The notes under the pieces are model-generated. The model did no database searches and was not told the DNA's origin. It saw nothing but the letters and a program-made list of their open reading frames with translations. Of a stretch of 47,019 nt of DNA, positions 1 to 9,302 are shown piece after piece. The stretch is from NCBI GenBank assembly GCA_014904845.1, contig MU119554.1, positions 1-47,019 on the forward strand. The letters run 5' to 3'. The position numbers and the translations under genes were made by a program. Every line of letters starts with the position of its first letter. Positions within the stretch are counted from its first letter, which is position 1. This DNA comes from Acephala macrosclerotiorum (lineage: Eukaryota; Ascomycota; Leotiomycetes; Helotiales; Mollisiaceae).

Positions 1-8
1 CCAAGGGG

Positions 9-331
9 TAATCGCTCGGTTGGCACATCTCGCCCGCTTACAGTAGTAATCGGGCGAGGGACAGCAATGCGTAGTTGGCCAGCAATGCGTTACTTTTTGT
101 AAAATTTCAATGTTAGATCAAAAATGCTCAAATTTTATTAGCGCATATTTATAAACACAGTTGAATTTACTTATATATTAATTGATTCTACGGTATTTGA
201 TAAATTGCACGTGTTATAATAAAATTCCTATTTTCGTTTTGGTGTAGCGACGCATTGCTGGCGACTACGCATTGCTGTCCCTCGCCCGATTACGTAAGGA
301 ATCAGGGCGAGATGTGCCAACCGAGCGATTA
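9..331. mobile_element. MITE-like element with ~82-bp terminal inverted repeats and TA ends
   Basis: Positions 9-90 and 250-331 are inverted copies of each other. The outer 27 nt are identical (starting TAATCGCTCGGTTGG), a short variable stretch follows, then a second perfect block of about 30 nt containing GGGCGAGGGACAGCAATGCG. The ~160-bp core is AT-rich and codes for nothing. TA at both extremities fits a TA target duplication, as in Tc1/mariner-type MITEs (family inference). Within each arm the unit GCAATGCGT occurs twice. No transposase is present, so it would be non-autonomous. Confidence 0.8.
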
Positions 332-1206
332 GAAAGAGAGTTTGTTAGGATTTGGATTTTGCGCTTGCTTTAAGTTTAACTCTATTGTTGCGAGAAAGCA
401 TGGTGTTGTTCTTCTTCCTCGCAATCCTAGCTCGCCAACGAGGACTTGAGAACGGAATCTCCAATTCGAGATTTCCTGTGTTACAAGCATCTTGTGCATT
501 TTATCCAGTTATGCAAAGAGGTTGAGGATTTTACTGCCCTTAGCAGCAGTGCTGGTAGAAATCTGTTTTATTCTCGATATCGCTCCTTGTCTCAGGTCCG
601 AAGTAAGTTTCTCCCAGGTACTTCAAGCTTATCATCCTCCTCTCGTACTTTATGCCTACTCCCTACAGGCCCTATTAAATGTTAATGAGCAATGAGCAGT
701 GTTTAACTAGATACAGTAAAACACCGCACCCCTTGGAGGCGCGGCCGCAATCACCTTAGAATTAACATTCAAAAGGCCTCGTGGGTAGTATGTTAAACTT
801 CCCTGTACTTCCACTTCCCACGCTAAGAGCTTTGGCATGCGCCACTGCATGGTTCTTCCCTAGGTATCGCCCCCGGGCATCAGATCTTCAAACCCCTCAT
901 CTTACCTTTGTCACTTCTCTGTAATGATAATTCGATCCACTCCATCCTTCCAACTTAACATTACGAACTCACACAATGCTAATGTCCCATATCCATCCCA
1001 AACTTCTCCAGTCGCAGGCTCACGGGAGGCTGGGCCCAGGTCACGAGGACTGGGGCCCCAGGCCTGCGATGTGCAACAAAATTCAGGGTTTGAATGTCGA
1101 TCAAGAATGGTTAGGGCTCTGAAGAATTTTGCTCCATGTCGTCATCTCTCGAGGTCTTTGATGTTTATGCTATCCTGGTTTTTGTGTGGGAGTTTGGAAA
1201 TTGTAC
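332..1206. other. gene-free stretch between two MITE-like elements
   Basis: Only short frames without family resemblance, signal peptide or plausible splice pairs occur here. A small palindromic GC-rich patch lies near 1025-1065. I see no gene. Confidence 0.5.
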
Positions 1207-1590
1207 TACTTGGAACGTCAAGTTCAGGCTCGGCCTTTAATACTTAAAGCATCGATACAAAATCGATTCTTACTAGTATTAATCCGGTATCGCGAGAATC
1301 GATATTATCGATACTAATATCGATTTTACTTTTTATATATTATTTATAATTATTAAATTATATTATTTTAATATTTTAATTTTAAAATAAAAATTTTAAT
1401 TATTTAAGTTTTTATCTCGTATTTATCTCGTATTTGTATAAAGTCCGAAAAACCGCTCTCGCTAAAAGGCCCAATACTTAGCCAAGAATCGATATTAGTA
1501 TCGATAATATCGATTCTTTACGATTTTAGCATCGATTCTTATTAATAATACGATCTTAATATTATAACCGAGCCTGGTCAGGTCCAAGTA
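1207..1590. mobile_element. AT-rich MITE-like element with nested inverted repeats
   Basis: The ends are imperfect inverted repeats: TACTTGGA at 1207 with TCCAAGTA ending at 1590, and AGGCTCGG (1226-1233) against CCGAGCCT (1568-1575). Inside, a perfect 30-bp inverted repeat pairs 1296-1325 with 1487-1516; it is built from ATCGAT/ATATCGAT units. The centre (about 1327-1440) is almost pure A/T. TA at both ends could be the target duplication. No coding capacity. Element boundaries are less certain than those of the first MITE. Confidence 0.6.
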
Positions 1591-2820
1591 CGGCACTGAG
1601 ATTGTTGGATTTGTCGTATTTTGAGGGGTTTGGATGTGAGGATGAGGTGGAAGGTGAGGATAAGAGGACATATTTGTTGGGCTTGTTGTGTGTTTAGAGA
1701 AGGTAAGGTGGGGGACATGGGCGGTGAGCATGAAGGTGAAAGTGAGGATGAGGAGATGGATTCATTGCAAGTTTAGAAGTCCTAGGAAATCTTGGACATT
1801 GCGTGCAATAATTGAAGTGTGGCGATGATAACACGAGTCTGTTGTACGTCGATGAATCCAAGGACGTTCTGGACATTGACTTGAGCATTCACATCTTCTT
1901 GTCTGCTGCTCATCTTCACGTTTCAACTTCCAAACCGACGTCATTGAAGTCTTGACGTATACCGTAATGTCAGTCTTCTTGTTCCGACACTGATGTCAGA
2001 AATACTAAAATATATGCTAAATGTAACTTCGGATGATCTAGAACATCCGGTATGAGCGAGTGTTTCGGATTCTAATTTAGAGTGACCCTGGAGAATGAGT
2101 GTTGTCATAGGTGAACGCAGCGAAGAAAGCTAGTGGAATTTTTGTCGTGACATATTGCAGAGGTCAGCTCAACGGAAATCACAATTCATCATCAGCAACT
2201 CCGGACGTCGCAGAAACTTCACCTTGACATTATCATGACTGTGGGTGGTTGTGGTGGAAGAGGAGGAAAGACACTCGTTCCCTCCATACTAGAGGCAAAT
2301 CAGGCATTCAGTCTCAGGAGTCTCAAGGAAAGTACCAAGTGCAAAAATACCATTTATTAAACTACTCTACTTCAAAACACCCCCACGAGTCTCCACACCT
2401 ACTCATCAGCCTATCCAAGAGTCCAGCGCAAACCATGAACTTTGAAAAGTCTCCGAGCACTTGACTCCATTATCGAATTGAAGATACACAAACAACAAAC
2501 CCTCTTTCCTTCAAAACACAAACTTCTTCTTTCCGTGAAGAAAGCCTTGAAATCTCTCCCCTCTCCCGGATTAAGATAACACCTTCACCCTTCCGTACTC
2601 AAAACAAAGAAAATCGCCTCCATGTCTACACCAAATGGCTTCGATCTCTTGCAACGGTGCTGTAACCTAGTAAAGAGGTACAGTATACCAAAGCAAAAAG
2701 AACCCAAACCGCCGCCCTTCCTCCCACTCTCATCCACGCGCCTTTTTCTCACTCACTACCAGGACTTGCTAGCGAGAAAGAGAAGACGACGAGAACGAAA
2801 AGCATTCAGAAAGGACCCAT
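1591..2820. other. gene-free stretch, 3' flank of the wall-protein gene
   Basis: Frames here are short and low-complexity, and none shows a domain or convincing intron pattern. The last few hundred bases are the downstream flank of the minus-strand wall-protein gene that ends at 2821. Confidence 0.45.
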
Positions 2821-3677
2821 TTACAAAATGAGAGCGACAACAGCAAGACCAAAAAGTCCAGTAACAGCCTGTCCAATGAGAGCCTTGGGAGCACCGTTAG
2901 TGACTTCCTGAGGACCGCTGGTTCCGTTTCCGGAAGAACTAGATCCAGAGCTAGAGCCAGAACCAGTGCTGCCAGAGCCGGTGTTTCCAGAGTTAGAAGA
3001 ACCAGAGCCGCTGCCAGTGTTAGCACCGTTAGAAGAACCTGTGTTGCCAGAGTTGTTGTTGGGAACGGGGCATTGGCAGCTGTCGGTGGAGGCCGGGGTG
3101 GAGCTGGTGCCGTAGGAGGTGCCATTGTTGTAGTTGTTATAGTTGTTGATGACGGTGGCGGAGGAAGAGGAGCATGGGCAAGGAGTGCTGGGAGTTGTTA
3201 GTTGGGAGCTTGGGAGAGATGGGGAGAAAGGGAGGAAGAATGGAGAAATATGAATGGTAATGAGGGTGCCTTACTAGACTGGGGTGGGAACGGCGGTGCT
3301 TCACAATCGTTAGTCGAATGGTTGTTTTGATGAAGAGGGAGGGCTTACGGAGTGGCTGGGACAGTGCCATTTTGGTACTTGGGGTTATAGCCGACGGGGA
3401 CAACGGTTGGCTTGTATCCAACTTTGTTAGAGATGGTGCAGCCAGCAGTTGGGCAGTCAGTGACAGTGACCCATTGCTTCTTGGAACCAGTGTAGGTCTT
3501 GGTCTTGCCACCGTTGGTGTAAGTCCAGGTGGTCTTCTTGGGGCAGTAGGTCTCGTAGGCGGTGACAGTCTGAGTAACCCAAGCGGTGGTGGTGGTGCTG
3601 TTTGACGAGCTGCCAGTGGTGAGGGCGACGGCACCGGTGGCGGCGACGGCCGAGAGGATGAAGGTGGTGAATTGCAT
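2821..3677 (-). CDS. GPI-anchored cell-wall protein, CCG-6-like (2 exons, 231 aa)
   Basis: Exons 3677-3349 and 3187-2821 are joined over a 161-nt intron (GT at 3348, branch CTAAC, AG at 3188). Protein: hydrophobic signal peptide at residues 1-19 (MQFTTFILSAVAA...), a Thr/Ser/Cys module with YCPKKTTW and TDCPTAGC, a Cys pair region (PTPCPCSSS), then a long Ser/Gly/Asn-rich linker with NSGNTGSG-type repeats, ending in a hydrophobic tail (ALIGQAVTGLFGLAVVALIL). Signal peptide plus linker plus C-terminal hydrophobic tail is the layout of GPI-modified wall proteins; the Cys module resembles Neurospora clock-controlled protein 6 (family inference). A structural or surface role is likely; no catalytic residues are visible. 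A second AG at 3279 could give an alternative acceptor, but only the join used here keeps the Cys/Ser frame. Confidence 0.8.
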
Positions 3678-4383
3678 TTTGATGAGGGTTGTTGAGAGAT
3701 TGAGCGAGTGTCTTCAACGAAAGTATGGGAGTTTGCGAGATGAAAATAATCTGCTGCGAGTGTGTTGTAGGAAGGAAGAAGAAATCTGAAAGATGGAAGG
3801 GGAGGAAAGGAATAAATAGTTATGAGAGAATCCAACGCACTAGAAACATGTCATTACCATGGGCCTCATGCCCTATACCATCGAGCTCTCTACATCATTG
3901 AAGGTGTGCGGTAAAGCTCCCTTAACCAAATGAACGTAGAGGTGTTGAAAATTCTTCAAGTGTACCATCCAGAATCTTACTTGAAACAGACGAACAGAAT
4001 GCCATCATTGACTAAAAGAAAACGATGATGTCTTTGAACTATAAATACCTTCTCTTTGGTGCGCCGTCTCGGTCTATAATTTCTCTTGTCCTGAACGAGG
4101 TGTCAAACATAGTACCCGCGATCGCGTTATGGGACCGGACTTGAACATGACTTCATGAACTCCGCCCAATTGGAACATCAGAGAAAATGACGAAGCTATT
4201 GCGAAAATGACAAGCCCACGAAAATGCTGTGGTCGCTTGCATTGAACTTGTCAAAAACTCCTTTTCCTGTTTAAATACATCTCTCGTTGTGCATTTTCTG
4301 CCAAGTGTGTATTCTTGTTATCGTCCAAAATAACGGTAAGCCTCATATATCGTACAGAGACGCTTGCAATGTCCGTTCAGATG
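3678..4383. promoter_or_regulatory. Upstream region of the wall-protein gene and 3' flank of orm1
   Basis: For the minus-strand wall-protein gene a TATA-like TATTTATT lies at 3818-3811, about 135 nt before its ATG. On the plus strand a better TATA box, CTATAAATA, lies at 4039-4047 and points toward orm1, where no plus-strand gene starts. No further frame with support. Confidence 0.35.
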
Positions 4384-5067
4384 CTACCTATCTTCCGGAG
4401 CCCCGGAGAACAATCCTACTCGTGTGCGGTGGCTCTATTCATAAGTTAGTTCTGCGAATTTGTTGAGGTTTTGTCTGCACATACGTATGGTAATTTTGGT
4501 ATCACTACTCCAAGTACAGCCAGAAAATTGATGGTGAAGTACGTTAAGTCGTAATGGGTATAGTGGGTGCTGAGAAGAAATAGCACTATGGGAACGCTGA
4601 GAAGGAATTTTTTCGCTGGTGTGTACTGGTCGCCATTGTCGATTTGTTCCCACATATTCAAGTTATCGTATGCGCCTGCGTTGAACTCAAAGGGAACCCC
4701 TCGGACCCAATGGAACATAAGAAAAGAGCCGAACATGTATGAAATATTTGTCAAGGTCCATGATGTCTCCTGTGACACGCCGGGTATAATGTCGAAGAGG
4801 ATCTTGAGGGCAGCAATGAGAACTACATGTATCGTCCAAGCACCTATGTATAACCACGTTAGCCCTGCTAGCTTAAATTGATATTCGCCTCCACAATAGA
4901 AACCTGATGTTCGGAATGGCCTCAGTGAACGGACCTTTTGCATTTACCCAATCTGCGTTTAAATTTGGCAGAGCAGCTTGGTCACTCATATGCTCTATTG
5001 TCTCTGGTGGTTCCTGATACAGCAAACTGCTGGACCGCCGCCGCCTCCCTGTCCTTTGCTCACTCAT
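4384..5067 (-). CDS. orm1: Orm1/ORMDL-family ER regulator of sphingolipid synthesis (3 exons, 180 aa)
   Basis: Exons 5067-4935, 4843-4485 and 4434-4384; introns of 91 nt (branch CTAAC, phase 1) and 50 nt (GTATGT...CTAAC...TAG, phase 0) restore an ORMDL protein of normal length. Visible family blocks: NADWVNAKG joined to AWTIHVVLIAALKI across intron 1, SWTLTNISYMFGS, GVPFEFNAGAYDNLNMWEQID, YTPAKKFLLSVPI and VIPKLP. Four hydrophobic segments fit an ER membrane protein. Orm proteins bind and inhibit serine palmitoyltransferase. The basic/serine patch RRRRSSS at residues 8-14 matches the N-terminal region where yeast Orm proteins are phosphorylated by Ypk1 downstream of TORC2 (family knowledge), so similar control is plausible. 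Transcribed divergently from the zinc-knuckle gene. Confidence 0.93.
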
Positions 5068-5933
5068 AGCTCTGTACGGACCGCTCGGGCGTGGAGGTTT
5101 TGAGCTCGCGTCGTAGGAGACGGTGCGAGGAAGGAGAATTGGTGAAGACAGTTTGGCGGTAGTTGGGGAAGGAATTTTGAAGGATAGAGGTGCTCAGATG
5201 AGCCTGTTTTCGTATTCAGAAGGATATCGGCGATATTCGGATGTAGAGAGGGTACGAAGAGATTCGAGGACGTCTGAAGTTCCTAGAAGGCGAGCACCAC
5301 CACGTCAGCATCTTCTTGAATTCTTCGAAGCTCTATGCTTGTCTGAACGGTGATCAGGTACGAGCACGTGTGATTGTCCAGGTACCTCCCCCCGGAGGAC
5401 TGTCGTCGGAGGGAAAGGATGGCGTTGCTCACCTCTGCAAAGACAGTTCTCGCGGATTAATGCACTGTTGGTCGACTCCTAAATAATAGGCAGCACAGAT
5501 AGAAGAAATCCTTGGGTAAAGAGGTCAAACGAAGATGGGGAGAATGGAAGGACGGGGGGCTTTTGGTGGTCGTTGAGGTTAACTTGACATTCTGGCTTTG
5601 ACTACGGGGCTTGACAAGGATTGAGGCCGCTAGCGCATCAGGGATTCGTAACTCTGGAATTCGCCTGGGATTCTGGAATTTCGAAAATATCTCAATCACA
5701 CAACCGCGAAGCACGACTTCAATCACCGTGAATTGAAGGAAACTGCGCGTTACGAAAATACTCTTACTCGATCTGCAACTCGTCGTCAACCTGCACCGAG
5801 TTGGTATTGAAAGGGTCCTTCCCAGAAGACTCGCTAACCTGATAGGCCGGTACCGTGTCGCGACACCTGCCATTTTCACCCGTCACGACCACAATCTCTC
5901 CTTCGCACATGGATCTCCATCTGTTACGATAAA
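5068..5933. promoter_or_regulatory. Divergent promoter region between orm1 and the zinc-knuckle gene
   Basis: 866 nt separate the two start codons. Minus-strand frames of up to 140 codons occur here but are Arg/Ser/Pro-rich with no domain and cover the likely leaders of both genes, so I do not call them. No strong TATA box was seen. Confidence 0.4.
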
Positions 5934-8900
5934 ATGGATGAACCACAACCACAAAACACAGACGCAAGTATGGTTGATACCCGTCCTGAATCTGCGGAGT
6001 CTGCGATATCTCCCTTCCAAGCACAGCGTGCATCTACAATAGCGGAGTCGGAAGAAGAAGACTCGAGGACTGCGGTAGCAGGCCGCAAGAGAGGCTTTCA
6101 AGAGGCTGCTCATCAAGAAGACTCAGTTGAGATCAACATGTCTGATGAGGACGAACCCTCGAGGAAGCGTGTAAAAGAGAACGAGCCATCCAGCTTCGTG
6201 CGTGCCGAGGACACATTGGTGACCAATATCACCTCTGTTTCGCCGGTACCCGCACGCGCAGAAGAAGAGGCTGATGTATCTCTTCTGCCATCCGCACATA
6301 GCTCACCCGACCCCGAGCCAGCTCGAGTTGCCGATGCACACGCACAGTCGGCCCCTGATGCTGCATCCGTTCCCAATACATGGAACGCAGGAGTGCAAGG
6401 TGGCTTGCGGACCTCATTTGGCAAGAATACTAGCATTTCAAGTGCAACCCAACCGTTCAAGAGACTATCGAAGACACAAGAGCGCCTGCTGTCCAAAGAG
6501 GATCTCGAGGCATACAAGAACGATCTTGCTGTTCATTTGCATGAGAAGCGAGAAGAGAAAATCCATAGTAGGAAGCCCCGCGAAGAAGCTTCTAGAAAGG
6601 CTCTCCTAGCCCATACAGCGGATCTAGCGACTGGCGGGAATGATGCTGAGGAGCGGACCCTTCAGGCGACTGACTCTGTGAATGGGCAGCCTATGAACGA
6701 TGTCAACATGGCAAATTCCATGGCACAGTCCCTTCGGCTTCCGACTTCAAATTTCAAGACGCTGTCTAGTGATGAGATCGGTCGCCTCTCCACAATAGAC
6801 AGAATTCGGTATTGGGATGCTCATTTCGATTATCAGAAGGCCCATGGAGACCCCCCGCCGGCTGAGGTCCAGAGCTTTTCGACTGGCGAGCCAGTTGCTT
6901 CCGGACCAAAGAGAGTTCAGCCTGCTAAGGCGACGTTCGCGCCAGATGTTGAGTTGCATGATGCCTCTGATGGTGATACTTCTGATGCCGACGATTCTGA
7001 TAAAAGTACCCCAAGAGACGGTCAAGATGATTCCGACTCACAGGACGAGGACGAGGATGAAGACTACTCCCCTCACTCAACAAATCAGCTCAACATTCAA
7101 CAGACCCAGCCATCTCTAGATAGCACTAGTCAGCCAAGCAATCTTAGCACTCTCCCTGTCGAACCCCAATTCCAAAAGCTCACCAAGGGCCAAAGAAGAC
7201 TTTTGAGCCAACCCGAGCAAAAAAAATACGAACGTGAGGTTCAAGCTTTCAATGTCGCGTGGATTCAATATCAGCTCGCGAAAAGAGAGTACGATGCTGA
7301 ACTTGGTGTAAACACGCCTCCTACGCAGTTTATGTTCCTGGACAAGAAGGCCAAAAATAAGTTGAGTCAGAAGGAACGTGACACTTATGATCTCTTGTTC
7401 GAGGAGCATTCGCGCAAGGAGAGGGAGCGTAAGCTGACTAAGACTGAAGACAAAGCCACGGCGGCTTTTCGATGGTGGGAAAAAGCAGCTCCCGACAAGA
7501 AGCTTCCTTTGAGTCGGAAATACATCATTGCATTGAGCGAGAAGGATCGTGAGTGCTATCTAAGCGCGGTTTTGCATGGAAGACGCCCTCCAATTGAAAA
7601 GGCCACTCAGGAAGCAGCGACTGTTCTTGACCAAGTACGACAATGGCCGTTGCCTCCACAGTATATGCATATCTACAACAGCATCGTGGATGGCCGCACC
7701 TTCTATCCGACGAAGTTTCGAGATTCCAATGATGCCTGGAACTACACTATCGAGAAGTGCACCTTCCGGCAACCTGAAATCTTTGACAATCGCGGGCTAC
7801 CCCTCGTTATACAAGAATTATCTTTCGATTTGTATGCCCCGGCATGGGTTGTCGAGAACAAGGATAAATGGCATCAATTGACCCGCAGAAGACTTCGCAA
7901 TGGGTTCAAGAAATATGTTGTTGATGCCTATCCTCATGTGATTGATTTCATACCTACTTTGGCGTCTTCGTGCGACGGGAAAGGTGCCATGAGTATCAAC
8001 GAGGCCAAAAGACGAGCTGAATTGTTGCTAAAGGGCCAGCCTTTAATTCCACAACCACCAATCCAACAGGTAAGCCAGACACCCCAGAGCATTGCGGTTG
8101 CTTGTAGGTCCGCCCCACCGTCTCGCCCAGCAACCAACGAAGCAGCTGTTTCCGACAATGCCGATGTGACTATAGCTGCCCAAACTACCGCCGAGCAAGA
8201 GCTCGCTCCTGCACATCCTATTGTTCACGCAGTTGAGGTCGCTAATGAGTTCCCCTCCAACCAGGTAAACGACGAGAAAATGGTCAACGGAGAGTCAGAT
8301 CTTGATATTGACATGACTGCTGCTGTATCTTCTCTCCAAGCCGCTGTCAATACACCACCAACCCCAACCTTCGCGACCGTTGAGGATCCCGATCTGCGCA
8401 AAACCCTCGTGTTTTTGCAGCAGAAGTATTATCCTTCGAGCAGTTCTACAATCCGCTGTCTCTCTTGTGCCAAAATTGGTCACATGAGCGACATACGCCC
8501 GGCCTTGAACTGTATGGCCTGCGGTATTCATGGCAAGCACTCAACGTTGATGTGTCCAAGAGACATGCCATGCGGGAAGTGCCGTGGGCATGGCCACACT
8601 CGCCAACAGTGTCCAGAGAAGCTCTTCCTGCCCACATCAGAGATGAGTTGCGACTTATGTGGCTCTCACAACCATCTAGAGACAGAATGCCATAACATTT
8701 GGCGAAGTTTTGACCCGAGCCCAAATGAAGTCATCGTTGTTAGTGGGATCCCGGTTTACTGCTATACCTGTGGTAACAGCGGCCACTACGGTCCTGATTG
8801 TGGCTTATTTCAGGGACAAAGGATCCTTTCTGGTGGATACACATTCTCAGAACCCAATCTCCTGAAATATTCAGATCCTATGAGCCGAGTCCGAGCCATC

Positions 8901-9302
8901 TCTGCTGGCGTAGACTACACGATCCCACCCCGACCCAGCAACAAGAATAATTACAGCATCAAAGGCAAAGGTAGAGCAAACGATCCTATCACCTTTGACG
9001 AGTCCGAAGAGGATGAACCATTCCTCCGCCCGTCAGTGATGTCTGGAAACGTTCCGCGAGGTCCCATTCGATTTGGCAATGGCCAACCACCCCAGGCTCC
9101 CATTCGGTCTGGTCCCAGAGGCCAAGGAGACTTCGCTATGACATTGAGAGGTCCGCAAGGCGGTGGTGGAGGTGGAGGAAAAAGCACGTCTGGTGGAAAT
9201 AAACAAGGCGAGCGGCCTAAGCGCGCAAGAGGTGCTCCAGGAAGGCGACCAAAGACACGAGCAGCGGCGGCTAGCTCTGGCAAACAGCCTGCGCACTGTT
9301 AG
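5934..9302 (+). CDS. Large zinc-knuckle protein with Air1/Air2-like five-knuckle array (1122 aa)
   Basis: A single uninterrupted frame from ATG. Residues 1-170 are acidic and low-complexity, with a basic patch RKRV. Residues about 174-550 carry five degenerate copies of a helical motif, L-[S/T]-x5-6-L-S-x2-[E/D]-[K/R]-x2-Y, starting near 175, 274, 413, 466 and 523; an acidic stretch (340-378) sits between copies 2 and 3. Residues about 838-960 hold five Cys/His knuckles; the last three are canonical CX2CX4HX4C (CGKCRGHGHTRQQC, CDLCGSHNHLETEC, CYTCGNSGHYGPDC), the first two irregular. The tail is Gly/Arg/Lys-rich. A five-knuckle array ending in a C-Y-T-C-G knuckle resembles Air1/Air2, the RNA-binding subunits of the nuclear TRAMP complex, but Air proteins are far shorter. 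RNA binding in the nucleus is a fair inference; TRAMP membership is not shown. Confidence 0.85.
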   Translation: MDEPQPQNTDASMVDTRPESAESAISPFQAQRASTIAESEEEDSRTAVAGRKRGFQEAAHQEDSVEINMSDEDEPSRKRVKENEPSSFVRAEDTLVTNITSVSPVPARAEEEADVSLLPSAHSSPDPEPARVADAHAQSAPDAASVPNTWNAGVQGGLRTSFGKNTSISSATQPFKRLSKTQERLLSKEDLEAYKNDLAVHLHEKREEKIHSRKPREEASRKALLAHTADLATGGNDAEERTLQATDSVNGQPMNDVNMANSMAQSLRLPTSNFKTLSSDEIGRLSTIDRIRYWDAHFDYQKAHGDPPPAEVQSFSTGEPVASGPKRVQPAKATFAPDVELHDASDGDTSDADDSDKSTPRDGQDDSDSQDEDEDEDYSPHSTNQLNIQQTQPSLDSTSQPSNLSTLPVEPQFQKLTKGQRRLLSQPEQKKYEREVQAFNVAWIQYQLAKREYDAELGVNTPPTQFMFLDKKAKNKLSQKERDTYDLLFEEHSRKERERKLTKTEDKATAAFRWWEKAAPDKKLPLSRKYIIALSEKDRECYLSAVLHGRRPPIEKATQEAATVLDQVRQWPLPPQYMHIYNSIVDGRTFYPTKFRDSNDAWNYTIEKCTFRQPEIFDNRGLPLVIQELSFDLYAPAWVVENKDKWHQLTRRRLRNGFKKYVVDAYPHVIDFIPTLASSCDGKGAMSINEAKRRAELLLKGQPLIPQPPIQQVSQTPQSIAVACRSAPPSRPATNEAAVSDNADVTIAAQTTAEQELAPAHPIVHAVEVANEFPSNQVNDEKMVNGESDLDIDMTAAVSSLQAAVNTPPTPTFATVEDPDLRKTLVFLQQKYYPSSSSTIRCLSCAKIGHMSDIRPALNCMACGIHGKHSTLMCPRDMPCGKCRGHGHTRQQCPEKLFLPTSEMSCDLCGSHNHLETECHNIWRSFDPSPNEVIVVSGIPVYCYTCGNSGHYGPDCGLFQGQRILSGGYTFSEPNLLKYSDPMSRVRAISAGVDYTIPPRPSNKNNYSIKGKGRANDPITFDESEEDEPFLRPSVMSGNVPRGPIRFGNGQPPQAPIRSGPRGQGDFAMTLRGPQGGGGGGGKSTSGGNKQGERPKRARGAPGRRPKTRAAAASSGKQPAHC

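Noticed and set aside
2622..2831. 69-codon basic frame overlapping the end of the wall-protein gene
   Set aside because: It overlaps the last exon antisense and is Lys/Arg/Pro-rich; a shadow.
5457..5879. 140-codon minus-strand frame between orm1 and the zinc-knuckle gene
   Set aside because: Arg/Ser/Pro-biased composition without a domain, covering the leader of the divergent gene.
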